DNA from: Enterococcus sp.
Lineage (GTDB): Bacteria > Bacillota > Bacilli > Lactobacillales > Enterococcaceae
Assembly (NCBI RefSeq): GCF_022711995.1
Contig: NZ_JALAHI010000065.1
Location: 1-35,840, forward strand
Reading direction: 5' to 3'
Length of the DNA stretch: 35,840 bases
Made by a program: the position numbers and the translations under genes. Under the pieces are notes generated by a model, which was not told the origin of the DNA, did no database searches, and saw only the letters and a list, made by a program, of their open reading frames with translations. Position 1 is the first letter of the stretch. Every line of letters starts with the position of its first letter. Below are positions 26,693 through 35,840 of the stretch, piece after piece.

Positions 26693-26726
26693 AAAAAACC
26701 AGCGTGCTTCAGCACACTGGTTTTTT
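26693..26726. terminator. Convergent bidirectional terminator
   Basis: AACCAG...GTGCT (up to 26708) pairs with AGCAC...CTGGTT (26711-26722), with flanking A and T tracts. It serves both the hexapeptide gene and clpP. Confidence 0.9.
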
Positions 26727-26736
26727 GATGGATGAA

Positions 26737-27327
26737 TTATTTTAAGCTGTTTGATTCCATGATCTCGTCGATCAAGCCGTAATCTTTGGCTTCTTGAGCA
26801 GTCATGAAGTTATCACGGTCTGTGTCTTTTTCGATGACTTCGATTGGTTGGCCTGTCCGTTCAGACAAGATTTTGTTTAAGCGTTCGCGGGTTTGCAAAA
26901 TGTGACGAGCCGCGATTTCGATTTCTGTCGCTTGTCCTTGGGCGCCACCTAATGGTTGGTGAATCATGATTTCAGCGTTTGGCAATGCAAAGCGTTTGCC
27001 TTTTTCGCCAGCTGTCAATAAGAATGAACCCATTGAAGCAGCCATCCCCATAACGATCGTTTGTACGTCTGCTTTGATAAAGTTCATGGTATCAAAGATT
27101 GCTAATCCAGCTGTTACGCTTCCGCCGGGTGAGTTGATGTACAAGTAAATATCTTTTTCAGAATCCTGTGCATCCAAGAATAAAAGTTGGGCGATGATCG
27201 AATTTGCTAAGTCATCCGTTACTTGACCACTTAACATGATGATTCGGTCTTTTAATAGACGAGAGTAGATGTCGTAGGCTCTTTCGCCACGAGATGATTG
27301 TTCAATGACTGTAGGAATTAAATTCAT
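26737..27327 (-). CDS. clpP: ATP-dependent Clp protease proteolytic subunit
   Basis: A 196-residue serine protease that forms a double heptameric chamber fed by ClpX, ClpC or ClpE. The catalytic triad is Ser98 (GMAASMGS), His123 (MIHQPLGG) and Asp172 (DRDNF). Length and the N-terminal [10 protein letters not shown] are standard. AGGAGG precedes the ATG. Its promoter at 27395-27423 overlaps a CtsR operator, so it belongs to the heat-shock CtsR regulon. It is divergent from an uncharacterised membrane-anchored gene at 27507. Confidence 0.98.
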   Translation of the reverse strand: MNLIPTVIEQSSRGERAYDIYSRLLKDRIIMLSGQVTDDLANSIIAQLLFLDAQDSEKDIYLYINSPGGSVTAGLAIFDTMNFIKADVQTIVMGMAASMGSFLLTAGEKGKRFALPNAEIMIHQPLGGAQGQATEIEIAARHILQTRERLNKILSERTGQPIEVIEKDTDRDNFMTAQEAKDYGLIDEIMESNSLK

Positions 27328-27394
27328 TTTTTAGTCCTCCTAAAAATCGATATAGATATAGTTTAGCACAAAGTTTTTGCAATATCTAAAAGTA

Positions 27395-27423
27395 AGTATA
27401 CCCAATAGGTCAATAAAGGTCAA
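27395..27423 (-). promoter_or_regulatory. clpP promoter
   Basis: On the minus strand TTGACC (27418-27423), 17 bases, TATACT (27395-27400). The start point lies near 27388, giving a leader of about 60 bases. Confidence 0.8.
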
Positions 27424-27424
27424 A
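27408..27424 (-). promoter_or_regulatory. CtsR operator
   Basis: The plus-strand read is GGTCAAT-AAA-GGTCAAA (27408-27424), matching the CtsR heptad direct repeat RGTCAAA-NAN-RGTCAAA except for one base. It covers the -35 and the spacer of the clpP promoter, the expected position for repression that is released on heat stress. Confidence 0.9.
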
Positions 27425-27444
27425 TGAAAAGTTCGTTATCTTTT

Positions 27445-27472
27445 TTGCCTCTCTTTTAAATTATGATACAAT
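27445..27472 (+). promoter_or_regulatory. Promoter of the gene divergent from clpP
   Basis: TTGCCT (27445-27450), 16 bases, TACAAT (27467-27472). It lies 21 bases from the CtsR box. Confidence 0.55.
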
Positions 27473-27506
27473 AAAGAGAAAGTAAGCATGAAAGGGTCAG
27501 GAGAAA

Positions 27507-28025
27507 ATGGCAGTAGCAATTGCAGGTTTTATCGGCGTGTTAGTAGGCGCCTTATTAGTAACGATCATCTTTAACTTGAGAATTCGTTATGATGAACAAA
27601 AAGAAAAACGGCGACGGTTGTTGGAACATAAAGTCAAAGAAATCGAAACATTGCTTCAATTAAACCGTAAAATCAGTGAGATTTTACAAAAACGAGTGAT
27701 CTTGATGGACGAATATGTCAGTTTCGATGCTTTCGATGACTGTTATATAACGATTGATGATTTTGCGTATTTGCAGTCTTTTGCCGCTCAAAACAATTTT
27801 TATCTGCCGAATTATTTTTTAGAAGAATTCTTCAAAAAAATCGGTACTCGCAGAGTGATCCTTTCACCGGAAGAAACGGTGAAGATTGGCGGTTACACCT
27901 ATAAAGGCGGTCGGGTCATCATGGAAAACTTCTTGGATACACTGACAGAGATGGTCAATGAGCGCAAAACGCAGATGAAGAATTTGACCAATGAACCATT
28001 GACTTATTTTTCAAAAACACTATAG
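27507..28025 (+). CDS. Membrane-anchored protein of unknown function, divergent from clpP
   Basis: A 172-residue protein with one N-terminal membrane segment (about residues 3-24) and a short lysine- and arginine-rich, probably coiled stretch (30-62). A soluble part follows with the acidic stretch FDAFDDCYITIDDF, and the C-terminal half contains the TVKIGGYTYKGGRV segment. The orientation is probably N-out/C-in from the positive residues after the membrane segment. I recognise no family. ATG 27507 has AGGAG upstream. The CtsR box lies between it and clpP, so it could be co-regulated, but its promoter does not overlap the box. A terminator follows at 28044. Confidence 0.75.
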   Translation: MAVAIAGFIGVLVGALLVTIIFNLRIRYDEQKEKRRRLLEHKVKEIETLLQLNRKISEILQKRVILMDEYVSFDAFDDCYITIDDFAYLQSFAAQNNFYLPNYFLEEFFKKIGTRRVILSPEETVKIGGYTYKGGRVIMENFLDTLTEMVNERKTQMKNLTNEPLTYFSKTL

Positions 28026-28043
28026 CTAAATCAAATGAAAATT

Positions 28044-28064
28044 CCCGCAGCAGCGGGTTTTTTT
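28044..28064 (+). terminator. Terminator
   Basis: CCCGC-AGCA-GCGGG (28044-28057) followed by seven Ts (28058-28064). Confidence 0.9.
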
Positions 28065-28124
28065 GTGTCGCTGGAAAAAAGCAAGTCCTGCCGCTTCTTA
28101 GAAAAAAGGCAAATGGGTGGTGGT

Positions 28125-28152
28125 TTGGTTCTTTACGGTTCCATGGTAAAAT
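28125..28152 (+). promoter_or_regulatory. Likely promoter of the GDPD-miaA-hflX operon
   Basis: TTGGTT (28125-28130), 16 bases, TAAAAT (28147-28152) with TGG before it, an extended -10. Confidence 0.45.
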
Positions 28153-28175
28153 AGAAAAAGATTGGAGTGAAACAA

Positions 28176-28919
28176 ATGGTACAAATTGTTGCCCACCGTG
28201 GCAGTAGCGGTGTCCGTCCGGAGAATACATTACCAGCTTTTGCGGAGGCTGTTCGAGTCAAAGCTGACATCATTGAATTGGACGTTCATTTATCAAAGGA
28301 TGACCACTTGATCGTGATGCATGATGAGACAGTCGATCGCACCACGAACGGCAAAGGCCGAATTTGTGACAAAACGCTGGCAGAACTAAAAGAATTGAAT
28401 GCCGGCAGCTGGTTCTCAGATGATTATGCAGCTACAAAAGTGCCAACGTTGAAGGAAGTCCTCGATCTTTTAGCCGCAAAGAATTATCGTGGTATTTTAA
28501 CGATTGAATTGAAAACCGATCATTACGACTATCAAGGAATCGAAGAGAAAGTAGCGAAGCTGTTAGCTAGTCAAACTTGGCCCTTTACACATTGGTATTG
28601 TTCATTCAATATTGATACATTGGATCGATTGTATGCCATTGAACCGCAAGCCACTTTTGACTTTATTATGGGGAAATCGGAAGAGAAACCGCCATTGGCA
28701 TTGGCGCGCCCTTATATCGAAGGGCTTCATCCTGCTTATGAGTGGGTCAAAGCCCATGCAGACCAGATCGCGGATTATCCGATTGCCATCCGTCCTTGGA
28801 CTGTTAATACAGAAGCGGAAATTCGTCACTGTCTTACAGTAGGGGTCACAGGGATTATCACCAATTTTCCTGAACGAGTCCGGGAAGTCCAAAGGCAGGT
28901 TCAGGAGGAAGGCCATTGA
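28176..28919 (+). CDS. glpQ: Glycerophosphodiester phosphodiesterase
   Basis: A 247-residue GDPD that splits glycerophosphodiesters to glycerol-3-phosphate and an alcohol. The catalytic His7-Arg8 (AHRG), Glu16-Asn17 (PENT), metal ligands Glu34 and Asp36 (IELDVHLS) and second His49 (IVMHDETVDRTTNG) are all visible. The TIM-barrel end GVTGIITNFPERV is also typical. There is no signal peptide, so it is cytoplasmic. GGAG before ATG 28176 favours that start over GTG 28167. The stop overlaps the miaA start by one base, making an operon. It may recycle phospholipid headgroups or teichoic-acid precursors; this is inferred. Confidence 0.93.
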   Translation: MVQIVAHRGSSGVRPENTLPAFAEAVRVKADIIELDVHLSKDDHLIVMHDETVDRTTNGKGRICDKTLAELKELNAGSWFSDDYAATKVPTLKEVLDLLAAKNYRGILTIELKTDHYDYQGIEEKVAKLLASQTWPFTHWYCSFNIDTLDRLYAIEPQATFDFIMGKSEEKPPLALARPYIEGLHPAYEWVKAHADQIADYPIAIRPWTVNTEAEIRHCLTVGVTGIITNFPERVREVQRQVQEEGH

Positions 28920-29839
28920 TGGAAAAAGTGATCGTTATCGTTGGCCCAACAGCAGTTGGAAAAACAGCATTAAGTATCGAATTGGCGAAAAAGTATCAGG
29001 GAGAAGTAATCAGTGGCGACTCCATGCAGATCTATCGTGGCTTAGATATTGGAACAGCCAAGGTAACCACTGAGGAAATGCAGGGGATCCCTCATCATCT
29101 GATCGATATTCGTGATAGCCATGAATCCTATTCTGTGGCAGAATTTCAAAACGAAGCTCGCCAGTTGATTACGGCAATCCACCAACGAGGGCATCTGCCT
29201 ATCGTAGCAGGGGGGACCGGTTTATATATTCAGGCATTGCTCTATGATTACCAGTTAGGCGCCAATGAGGAAAGTGATCCAGCTGTGCGACAGCGCTACC
29301 AGCAAGAAGCGGCAAGAATTGGCAAAGAGGCCCTCTGGCAAAAGTTGCATGCGCTAGACCCTTTAGCGGCTACAAAGATTCACTACAACAATGAACGGAA
29401 AGTGATTCGGGCGCTGGAAGTTCTTGAGACAACAGGAACAAGTATCGCTGCCCCCGCGGTTGTTCCTGAAGCATTGTATGATTACTTCATGATCGGACTT
29501 TCCACAGAACGAGAATTGTTGTATCAGCGGATTAATCAACGAGTGGATCAAATGATGGCTGCGGGGCTGATTTCTGAAGCACAGCAGGTACTGGCTCAGC
29601 CTCAGACTCAGGCAGCAAAAGGAATCGGCTACAAAGAATTTGGCCCTTATTTTGCGGGTGAGTGTTCACTAGAAGAAACGGTCGCACAAATCAAGCAACA
29701 GTCTCGCAGGTATGCCAAACGGCAACTGACTTGGTTCAAGAATCGTCTCAACCCTAATTGGGTCGATCTTGTCCAACATCCTGAGGACTTGTCTAGGATA
29801 GAAAAAGCGATCGACCAATGGTTGGAGGAGAAGGAATGA
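28919..29839 (+). CDS. miaA: tRNA dimethylallyltransferase MiaA
   Basis: A 306-residue enzyme that transfers the dimethylallyl group to A37 of tRNAs reading UNN codons. The P-loop GPTAVGKT is at 9-16, the DSMQIYRGLDIGTAK segment is present, and VAGGTGLYIQALLYDY is the conserved substrate region. ATG 28919 begins on the last base of the GDPD stop (TGATG), with AGGAGG upstream. Its end overlaps hflX by four bases. The order miaA-hflX is common in Firmicutes. Confidence 0.96.
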   Translation: MEKVIVIVGPTAVGKTALSIELAKKYQGEVISGDSMQIYRGLDIGTAKVTTEEMQGIPHHLIDIRDSHESYSVAEFQNEARQLITAIHQRGHLPIVAGGTGLYIQALLYDYQLGANEESDPAVRQRYQQEAARIGKEALWQKLHALDPLAATKIHYNNERKVIRALEVLETTGTSIAAPAVVPEALYDYFMIGLSTERELLYQRINQRVDQMMAAGLISEAQQVLAQPQTQAAKGIGYKEFGPYFAGECSLEETVAQIKQQSRRYAKRQLTWFKNRLNPNWVDLVQHPEDLSRIEKAIDQWLEEKE

Positions 29840-31074
29840 CCCAAGAACGTGTAATCCTTGTTGGAGTAGAAACAGAACGGAATTATTCAACATTTGCTTC
29901 CTCAATGAATGAACTAAAAAGTTTGACCAAAACAGCAAACGGAGAGGTGATTTTTTCACTGATCCAAAAACGCCCGCAAGTGGATCGGCAAACAGTGATA
30001 GGCAAGGGGAAATTGGCTGAACTACAACAGCTAGTGGATGCCCATGAAGCTGATTTAGTGATTTTCAATCATGAACTGACACCGCGACAAAGTCAGTTGA
30101 TCGGTGAAGAATTAGGAGCACCAGTCATTGACCGGGTCCAATTGATTTTAGATATCTTTGCGATGCGGGCGCGCTCGAAGGAAGGAAAACTGCAAGTAGA
30201 GCTAGCTCAATTAGACTACTTGCTTCCTCGTTTGATCGGACAAGGGAAAAATATGTCTCGATTAGGGGGCGGTATCGGAACGAGAGGACCAGGAGAAACC
30301 AAGCTGGAAACGGATCGCCGCCATATCCGCAACCGGATCACAATCATTAAACGGGAATTGAAGGAAGTCGCTGCTCACCGTGATCGGACTCGGCAAAAAC
30401 GCCGCGATAGTCAAGTCTTTCAGATTGGTTTGATCGGCTATACCAATGCTGGAAAATCAACGATTTTGAATTTATTGACCAGTGCGGATACCTATGAACA
30501 AGATCAACTGTTTGCAACATTGGATCCATTGACCAAACGCTGGCGGCTGCCAGAAGGGTTGGAAGTGACAGTGACCGATACGGTCGGTTTTATTCAGGAA
30601 TTGCCGACGCAACTGATCGATGCCTTTCATTCAACGCTAGAAGAGAGCCAGAACATGGATCTGTTGCTGCATGTGGTGGATGCAGGTTCTGCTGATCGGC
30701 AGCAGCAAGAAAAAACAGTTTTAGCATTGATGGAAGAATTATCATTGACCCAACTACCGGTGCTGACAATCTATAACAAAGCCGATCGCATTGATCCAGA
30801 GCAATTTGTGCCGACATTGTTCCCGAATGTTTTAATTTCTGCCAAGAGTAGCAAAGGAAAAGAACAACTGATCCAAGCAATCAAAATGGAATTGATGGAA
30901 ATCATGCAGCCCTATCAAACGGTTTTGGCTGCCGATGAAGGCAAACGCCTGAACCGTTTAAAGAAAGAAACGCTGTTGCTTGCCAATGACTTCAATGAAG
31001 AAGATCAAACCTATCATTTGAAAGGGTTCGCTTTACCTGGGGTTGCCGGTCTGCAGCAAACAAATGAAGAGTGA
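29836..31074 (+). CDS. hflX: Ribosome-rescue GTPase HflX
   Basis: A 412-residue GTPase of the HflX family that binds the 50S subunit and can split stalled ribosomes. An N-terminal HflX domain (VIFNHELTPRQSQLIGEELG) and the linker LGGGIGTRGPGETKLETDRR precede the G domain. G1 GYTNAGKS is at 201-208, G3 DTVGFI follows, and YNKAD is G4. ATG 29836 overlaps the miaA stop (ATGA). The terminator is at 31092. Confidence 0.95.
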   Translation: MTQERVILVGVETERNYSTFASSMNELKSLTKTANGEVIFSLIQKRPQVDRQTVIGKGKLAELQQLVDAHEADLVIFNHELTPRQSQLIGEELGAPVIDRVQLILDIFAMRARSKEGKLQVELAQLDYLLPRLIGQGKNMSRLGGGIGTRGPGETKLETDRRHIRNRITIIKRELKEVAAHRDRTRQKRRDSQVFQIGLIGYTNAGKSTILNLLTSADTYEQDQLFATLDPLTKRWRLPEGLEVTVTDTVGFIQELPTQLIDAFHSTLEESQNMDLLLHVVDAGSADRQQQEKTVLALMEELSLTQLPVLTIYNKADRIDPEQFVPTLFPNVLISAKSSKGKEQLIQAIKMELMEIMQPYQTVLAADEGKRLNRLKKETLLLANDFNEEDQTYHLKGFALPGVAGLQQTNEE

Positions 31075-31091
31075 TTAAAAAAATGAATGGT

Positions 31092-31137
31092 CAAAGCTGT
31101 GTACAGGGAATTTCTTTCCCTGCCGCAGCTTTTTTTG
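31092..31137 (+). terminator. Terminator after hflX
   Basis: AAAGCTG (31092-31098) and CAGCTTT (31125-31131) enclose CAGGGAA (31103-31109)/TTCCCTG (31115-31121), followed by a T-run. Confidence 0.88.
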
Positions 31138-31224
31138 CTTTTTTCCTAGAAAAAAGTTAGAAAGTCAGCTGCTAAAAGTGCGATACATCAATAGTTTTTC
31201 TGTTGAATAGAAAAAAAGGTTCTA

Positions 31225-31241
31225 TGTCACTTTTTCTTACA
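31225..31241 (+). promoter_or_regulatory. GlnR operator
   Basis: TGTCA-CTTTTTC-TTACA (31225-31241) fits the GlnR/TnrA consensus TGTNA-N7-TNACA exactly. It lies just upstream of the glnR promoter, as for autorepression of glnRA. Only one such site is clear. Confidence 0.88.
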
Positions 31242-31248
31242 TGGAGGG

Positions 31249-31277
31249 TTGACAGCTGAAAAAACAATTGGTATAGT
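31249..31277 (+). promoter_or_regulatory. glnR-glnA promoter
   Basis: TTGACA (31249-31254), 17 bases, TATAGT (31272-31277), a near-consensus promoter 48 bases before the glnR start. Confidence 0.85.
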
Positions 31278-31324
31278 TTCAATTAAGTAATACAGGATCA
31301 TCTAAATGAGGGAGGCGCCACGTT

Positions 31325-31705
31325 ATGCGGGAAAAAGAATTGCGGCGTTCGATGTCTGTCTTTCCGATTGGAACAGTGATGAAATTAACGGATCTGACGG
31401 CTCGTCAAATTCGTTATTATGAAGAACAAGAACTGATCCATCCGGAACGCAGTGATGGTAATCGACGGATGTATTCATTAAATGATATCGATACGCTATT
31501 GGAAATCAAAGACTATCTATCAGATGGTCTGAATATGGCCGGGATCAAACGTGTTTACGAGATGAAGATTGCCAAAGAGCAAGAAGCAAAGAACAAACCG
31601 CCACTGACTGACGAAGATGTTCGCCGAATTTTTTATGACGAACTCCTAGCGCAAGGTGGTCTGAATCAACAACAGCCATTCCAACAAAAAGGTCCGCTGA
31701 TGTAG
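31325..31705 (+). CDS. glnR: Nitrogen repressor GlnR
   Basis: A 126-residue MerR-type repressor of nitrogen-assimilation genes; it binds DNA when glutamine synthetase is feedback-inhibited. The N-terminal winged helix contains LTARQIRYYEEQELIHPERS and a wing ending at YSLNDID, followed by a short helical region. The C-terminal tail (PFQQKGPLM) is typical of the GS-sensing tail. The consensus box at 31225 supports autoregulation. glnA follows 47 bases later. Confidence 0.95.
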   Translation: MREKELRRSMSVFPIGTVMKLTDLTARQIRYYEEQELIHPERSDGNRRMYSLNDIDTLLEIKDYLSDGLNMAGIKRVYEMKIAKEQEAKNKPPLTDEDVRRIFYDELLAQGGLNQQQPFQQKGPLM

Positions 31706-31752
31706 ACCGATGTTGCGATACGCAAGAATAAAGGTCAAAGGAAGGGAATATT

Positions 31753-33093
31753 ATGCCAAAAATTGAAAGAACTGCCGAAGATATCAAACAAATCGTTAAA
31801 GATGAAAATGTCCGCTTTTTACGCTTGATGTTTACAGACATCTTGGGGACGATCAAAAATGTGGAAGTACCAGTTAGCCAATTAGAAAAAGTGCTTGAGA
31901 ACAAAATGATGTTCGACGGTTCTTCTATTGAAGGATTTGTTCGAATTGAAGAAAGTGATATGTACCTTTACCCAGATTTATCTACTTGGATGATTTTCCC
32001 ATGGGAAAGTGAACACGGCAAAGTCGCGCGTTTGATTTGTGATATCTACAACCCTGATGGTACACCATTTGCTGGTGATCCTCGCGGCAATTTAAAACGG
32101 GCCCTATCAGATATGAAATCTCTAGGATTTACTTCTTTCAACCTTGGACCTGAACCAGAATTTTTCCTTTTTAAACTAGATGAAGATGGCGAAATCACAA
32201 CAGACCTAAATGATAAAGGCGGCTACTTTGATTTTGCACCGACTGACTTAGGTGAAAACTGCCGCCGCGATATCGTATTGGAATTAGAAAGCCTTGGTTT
32301 TGAAGTGGAAGCCTCCCACCACGAAGTAGCACCAGGACAACACGAAATCGACTTCAAATACGCCGATGCAGTAGAAGCCTGCGACAATATCCAAACTTTC
32401 AAATTAGTCGTGAAAACCATCGCCCGCAAACACGGCTTGCACGCGACATTTATGCCAAAACCATTATATGGTATCAATGGGTCAGGTATGCACTGTAATA
32501 TGTCCTTGTTCAATGGAAAAGACAATGTCTTCTTTGATGAAGAAGGACCAATGCAATTAAGCCAAACGGCGTATCATTTCCTAGCAGGTTTGATTGAACA
32601 TGCTCGTGCGTATACCGCAGTCTGCAACCCAACAGTCAATTCTTACAAACGTTTGGTTCCTGGCTATGAAGCACCGGTTTACGTTGCCTGGTCAGGTCGC
32701 AACCGCTCTCCACTGATTCGTGTGCCTGAATCTCGTGGACTGTCAACCCGGTTAGAATTGCGTTCCGTTGATCCATCCGCAAACCCATACTTGGCAATGG
32801 CTGTTTTACTACAAGCTGGACTAGATGGTATCCGTCGCGAGTTGACACCGCCACCTGCAGTGGACCGCAACATTTATGTGATGAATGAAGAAGAGCGTGC
32901 AGAAGCACAAATCGAAGATCTGCCATCAACGATTCACAATGCAATCAAAGAATTGCGTAAAGATGACGTGATGATCGATGCATTAGGCAAACACATTTTT
33001 GCGAACTTTGTCGAAGCCAAACGCTTGGAATGGGCAGCCTTCCGACAAACCGTTTCCGAGTGGGAACGCGAGCAATATTTGGAATTGTATTAA
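31753..33093 (+). CDS. glnA: Glutamine synthetase, type I-alpha
   Basis: A 446-residue dodecameric enzyme that makes glutamine from glutamate, ammonia and [14 protein letters not shown]-like DGSSIEGF, the [10 protein letters not shown] segment, and the ATP region KPLYG are the family motifs. There is no adenylylation loop, as expected for the GSI-alpha type regulated by GlnR. The ribosome binding site AAGGGAAT is ordinary. It shares the glnR transcript and ends at a strong terminator. Confidence 0.97.
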   Translation: MPKIERTAEDIKQIVKDENVRFLRLMFTDILGTIKNVEVPVSQLEKVLENKMMFDGSSIEGFVRIEESDMYLYPDLSTWMIFPWESEHGKVARLICDIYNPDGTPFAGDPRGNLKRALSDMKSLGFTSFNLGPEPEFFLFKLDEDGEITTDLNDKGGYFDFAPTDLGENCRRDIVLELESLGFEVEASHHEVAPGQHEIDFKYADAVEACDNIQTFKLVVKTIARKHGLHATFMPKPLYGINGSGMHCNMSLFNGKDNVFFDEEGPMQLSQTAYHFLAGLIEHARAYTAVCNPTVNSYKRLVPGYEAPVYVAWSGRNRSPLIRVPESRGLSTRLELRSVDPSANPYLAMAVLLQAGLDGIRRELTPPPAVDRNIYVMNEEERAEAQIEDLPSTIHNAIKELRKDDVMIDALGKHIFANFVEAKRLEWAAFRQTVSEWEREQYLELY

Positions 33094-33173
33094 TCAAGCA
33101 GTACGACGTTTATCCATGTCTGAAACAGATGCATCATTGTCCTGATACTATTAGTCAGTCGTGGCAATGACCC

Positions 33174-33212
33174 AACAAACCCGCTAGAGAAAACCAATCT
33201 AGCGGGTTTGTT
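33174..33212 (+). terminator. Terminator after glnA
   Basis: AACAAACCCGCTAGA (33174-33188) pairs perfectly with TCTAGCGGGTTTGTT (33198-33212), ending in Ts. Confidence 0.88.
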
Positions 33213-33228
33213 CTGTCATCTATTCAAA

Positions 33229-33252
33229 GTAGAAGACAGGAATCGAACCTGC
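33229..33252 (-). other. Possible tRNA T-arm fragment
   Basis: On the minus strand, GCAGG-TTCGATT-CCTGT (33236-33252) is a canonical T-arm, followed by CTTCTAC as an acceptor 3' strand. No matching D or anticodon arm or GTAGAAG partner is found. It may be a tRNA 3' remnant of an integration site, or chance. The remainder of 33253-33466 shows nothing recognisable. Confidence 0.3.
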
Positions 33253-33466
33253 ACCTTGTTTTCGCAAAAATGATAAGAAATTGATTTCTGATCATTTGTA
33301 ACAAAACAAGTAAAGCACCAAGCTTCCTCTACAAGAATCATTATGACAAGTAGACCCAAAGAATCCATTAAGAAAGTAAGAAAGAAGATTAGTAATTTGT
33401 GAATGTTCAGAGAAGTGAGCAGTTTTTCATGTATTCGTATCCAAAAAGAATTCGCAAAAAGTTTGC

Positions 33467-33495
33467 TTGACTTTTACTAGGCAAGATTGTATCAT
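33467..33495 (+). promoter_or_regulatory. pyrG promoter
   Basis: TTGACT (33467-33472), 17 bases, TATCAT (33490-33495). The initiating GGGC begins at 33503, as in the pyrG promoters controlled by reiterative G addition. Confidence 0.78.
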
Positions 33496-33502
33496 TCTGT
33501 TT

Positions 33503-33584
33503 GGGCACTCTTGAAAAAGAGTCAGAAAGTTATTTAGAATTTTCGCTCCCTATTCATTTATGGATAGGGAGCTTTTCTTATTTT
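33503..33584 (+). promoter_or_regulatory. pyrG CTP-sensing attenuator leader
   Basis: The transcript would begin GGGCACTC. In Bacillus pyrG, low CTP makes polymerase add extra Gs at the GGGC start; the G-tail then pairs with the CU-rich terminator arm and permits read-through. Here the terminator is GCTCCCTAT (33545-33553) with ATAGGGAGC (33564-33572), followed by T-rich sequence. Its 5' arm contains CTCCC, complementary to a G-tract. All required parts are present. Confidence 0.82.
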
Positions 33585-33588
33585 CTAA

Positions 33589-35235
<1,647 letters not shown>

Positions 35236-35254
35236 CACATATAGTAACAGATTA

Positions 35255-35280
35255 AAAACCAGCCGTTGAGCTGGTTTTTT
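35255..35280 (+). terminator. Terminator after pyrG
   Basis: AAAACCAGC (35255-35263), CGTTGA loop, GCTGGTTTT (35270-35278), continuing into a T-run. Confidence 0.92.
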
Positions 35281-35433
35281 TATGCTTTACTCCACAGATC
35301 TTTCTAGAGAACAGATATTGTGGGTTCGAATAAAATACGAGTTTCAACTAATCCTCGCCAAGTCAAACTTGAGCAGAATTTAGTTGTGATAAACATTTTT
35401 TCAGTATTTACTCTTGATAAGAGAAGTTTCTCG

Positions 35434-35462
35434 TTGTTCATATAGCGTATTCGCTATATAAT
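35434..35462 (+). promoter_or_regulatory. Toxin promoter with palindromic operator
   Basis: TTGTTC (35434-35439), 17 bases, TATAAT (35457-35462). The palindrome ATATAGCG-TATT-CGCTATAT (35440-35459) covers the spacer and part of the -10. This arrangement is typical of an autoregulated toxin-antitoxin operon. Confidence 0.7.
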
Positions 35463-35483
35463 AGAGTTAGGAGGTTGTGGGTA

Positions 35484-35807
35484 GTGCATAGCACAGAATT
35501 CGATTGGGGCAAAGAATTTGACCAGTTTTTAAATTCACTTAATAGGATAGATAAGGTAAAACTTGTTGCTATGATTAAGAAGATTGAAGAAGTAGGTGTA
35601 CAGACAGCTGCTCGACAGCAATGGGTAAAGAAGCTTGAAGATAATTTGTATGAGATTAGAACAAGGACAAACGAATCTTTTTTAAGGGGAATCTACTTCC
35701 AAATAAAGGATAATAAGTACTATATTACACATGGATTTAAAAAGAAAACAAGTAAAACGCCAACAAAAGAAATAGCAAAAGCTAAAAAACTTAGAGATAG
35801 TTATTAA
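35484..35807 (+). CDS. RelE/HigB (Gp49-like) toxin
   Basis: A 107-residue protein of the phage-derived Gp49/HigB type, usually ribosome-dependent mRNA endonucleases. The pattern KKLEDNLYEIRTRTNESFLR, then IYFQIKDNKYYITHGFKKKTSKTP, is the family core, with a Lys/Arg-rich end. The ribosome binding site AGGAGG (35469-35474) favours GTG 35484, nine bases on, over TTG 35475. The antitoxin gene, usually an XRE type downstream in this family, would begin beyond 35807 and is not in the window. The gene is AT-rich and flanks the core genes, suggesting acquisition. Confidence 0.85.
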   Translation: MHSTEFDWGKEFDQFLNSLNRIDKVKLVAMIKKIEEVGVQTAARQQWVKKLEDNLYEIRTRTNESFLRGIYFQIKDNKYYITHGFKKKTSKTPTKEIAKAKKLRDSY

Positions 35808-35840
35808 GCAAAAACATTACTTGCGCTAACCCTAAAATAC

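Noticed and set aside
35318-35340. TGTGGGTTCGAATA resembling the T-loop of a tRNA
   Set aside because: Only one side of a T-stem is present and no other tRNA arm is found; treated as chance.

Overview
The window reads as chromosomal DNA of a low-GC Gram-positive bacterium of the order Lactobacillales, most likely an Enterococcus or a close relative (inferred from gene content, not from a database). The clues are strong AGGAGG-type ribosome binding sites, consensus sigma-A promoters with 17-base spacers, a valine T-box, RNase J with RpoY, a GlnR-controlled glnRA pair, a CtsR box at clpP, and a rhodanese-less ThiI next to a cysteine desulfurase.

Layout. 1-1400 is AT-rich and poorly organised: a probable acetyltransferase 3' remnant, one NUDIX hydrolase, strong inverted repeats and a decayed reading frame. 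1424-11730 is housekeeping: cysteine desulfurase and thiI (4-thiouridine/thiamine sulfur transfer), rex (NADH/NAD sensor), tpx (thiol peroxidase), T-box-valS, folC-HAD phosphatase-radC, and a cold-shock gene. 11787-19708 is an accessory-looking carbohydrate module. Two divergent XRE-type regulators flank a control region with repeated GTTAC-cored sites. The rightward one leads an operon for an Lpl/Ngt-type ABC importer (two permeases, a YesL-like membrane protein, a lipoprotein binding protein with an apparent frameshift) and a GH38 alpha-mannosidase. No ATPase is encoded there, so a shared one elsewhere would be needed.

19900-25729 holds rpoY-rnjA on the minus strand and a divergent heterodimeric ABC exporter pair resembling EfrAB. 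25736-25998 is a 111-bp tandemly repeated, terminator-ending repeat element. 26115-31074 holds a gamma-carbonic-anhydrase-like protein, clpP behind a CtsR operator, a divergent membrane-anchored protein of unknown function, and a glycerophosphodiester phosphodiesterase-miaA-hflX operon. 31225-35280 holds glnR-glnA and pyrG; the pyrG leader has the features of CTP-sensing attenuation (GGGC start plus a leader terminator). The window ends with a HigB/Gp49-like toxin gene behind a palindromic promoter; its antitoxin would lie past the right edge.

The most interesting points are the phage-switch-like control region of the mannoside operon, the broken binding-protein gene in that operon, the repeat elements, the uncharacterised gene sharing the CtsR-bearing intergenic region with clpP, and the decayed left end. 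No clearly new large system was found.
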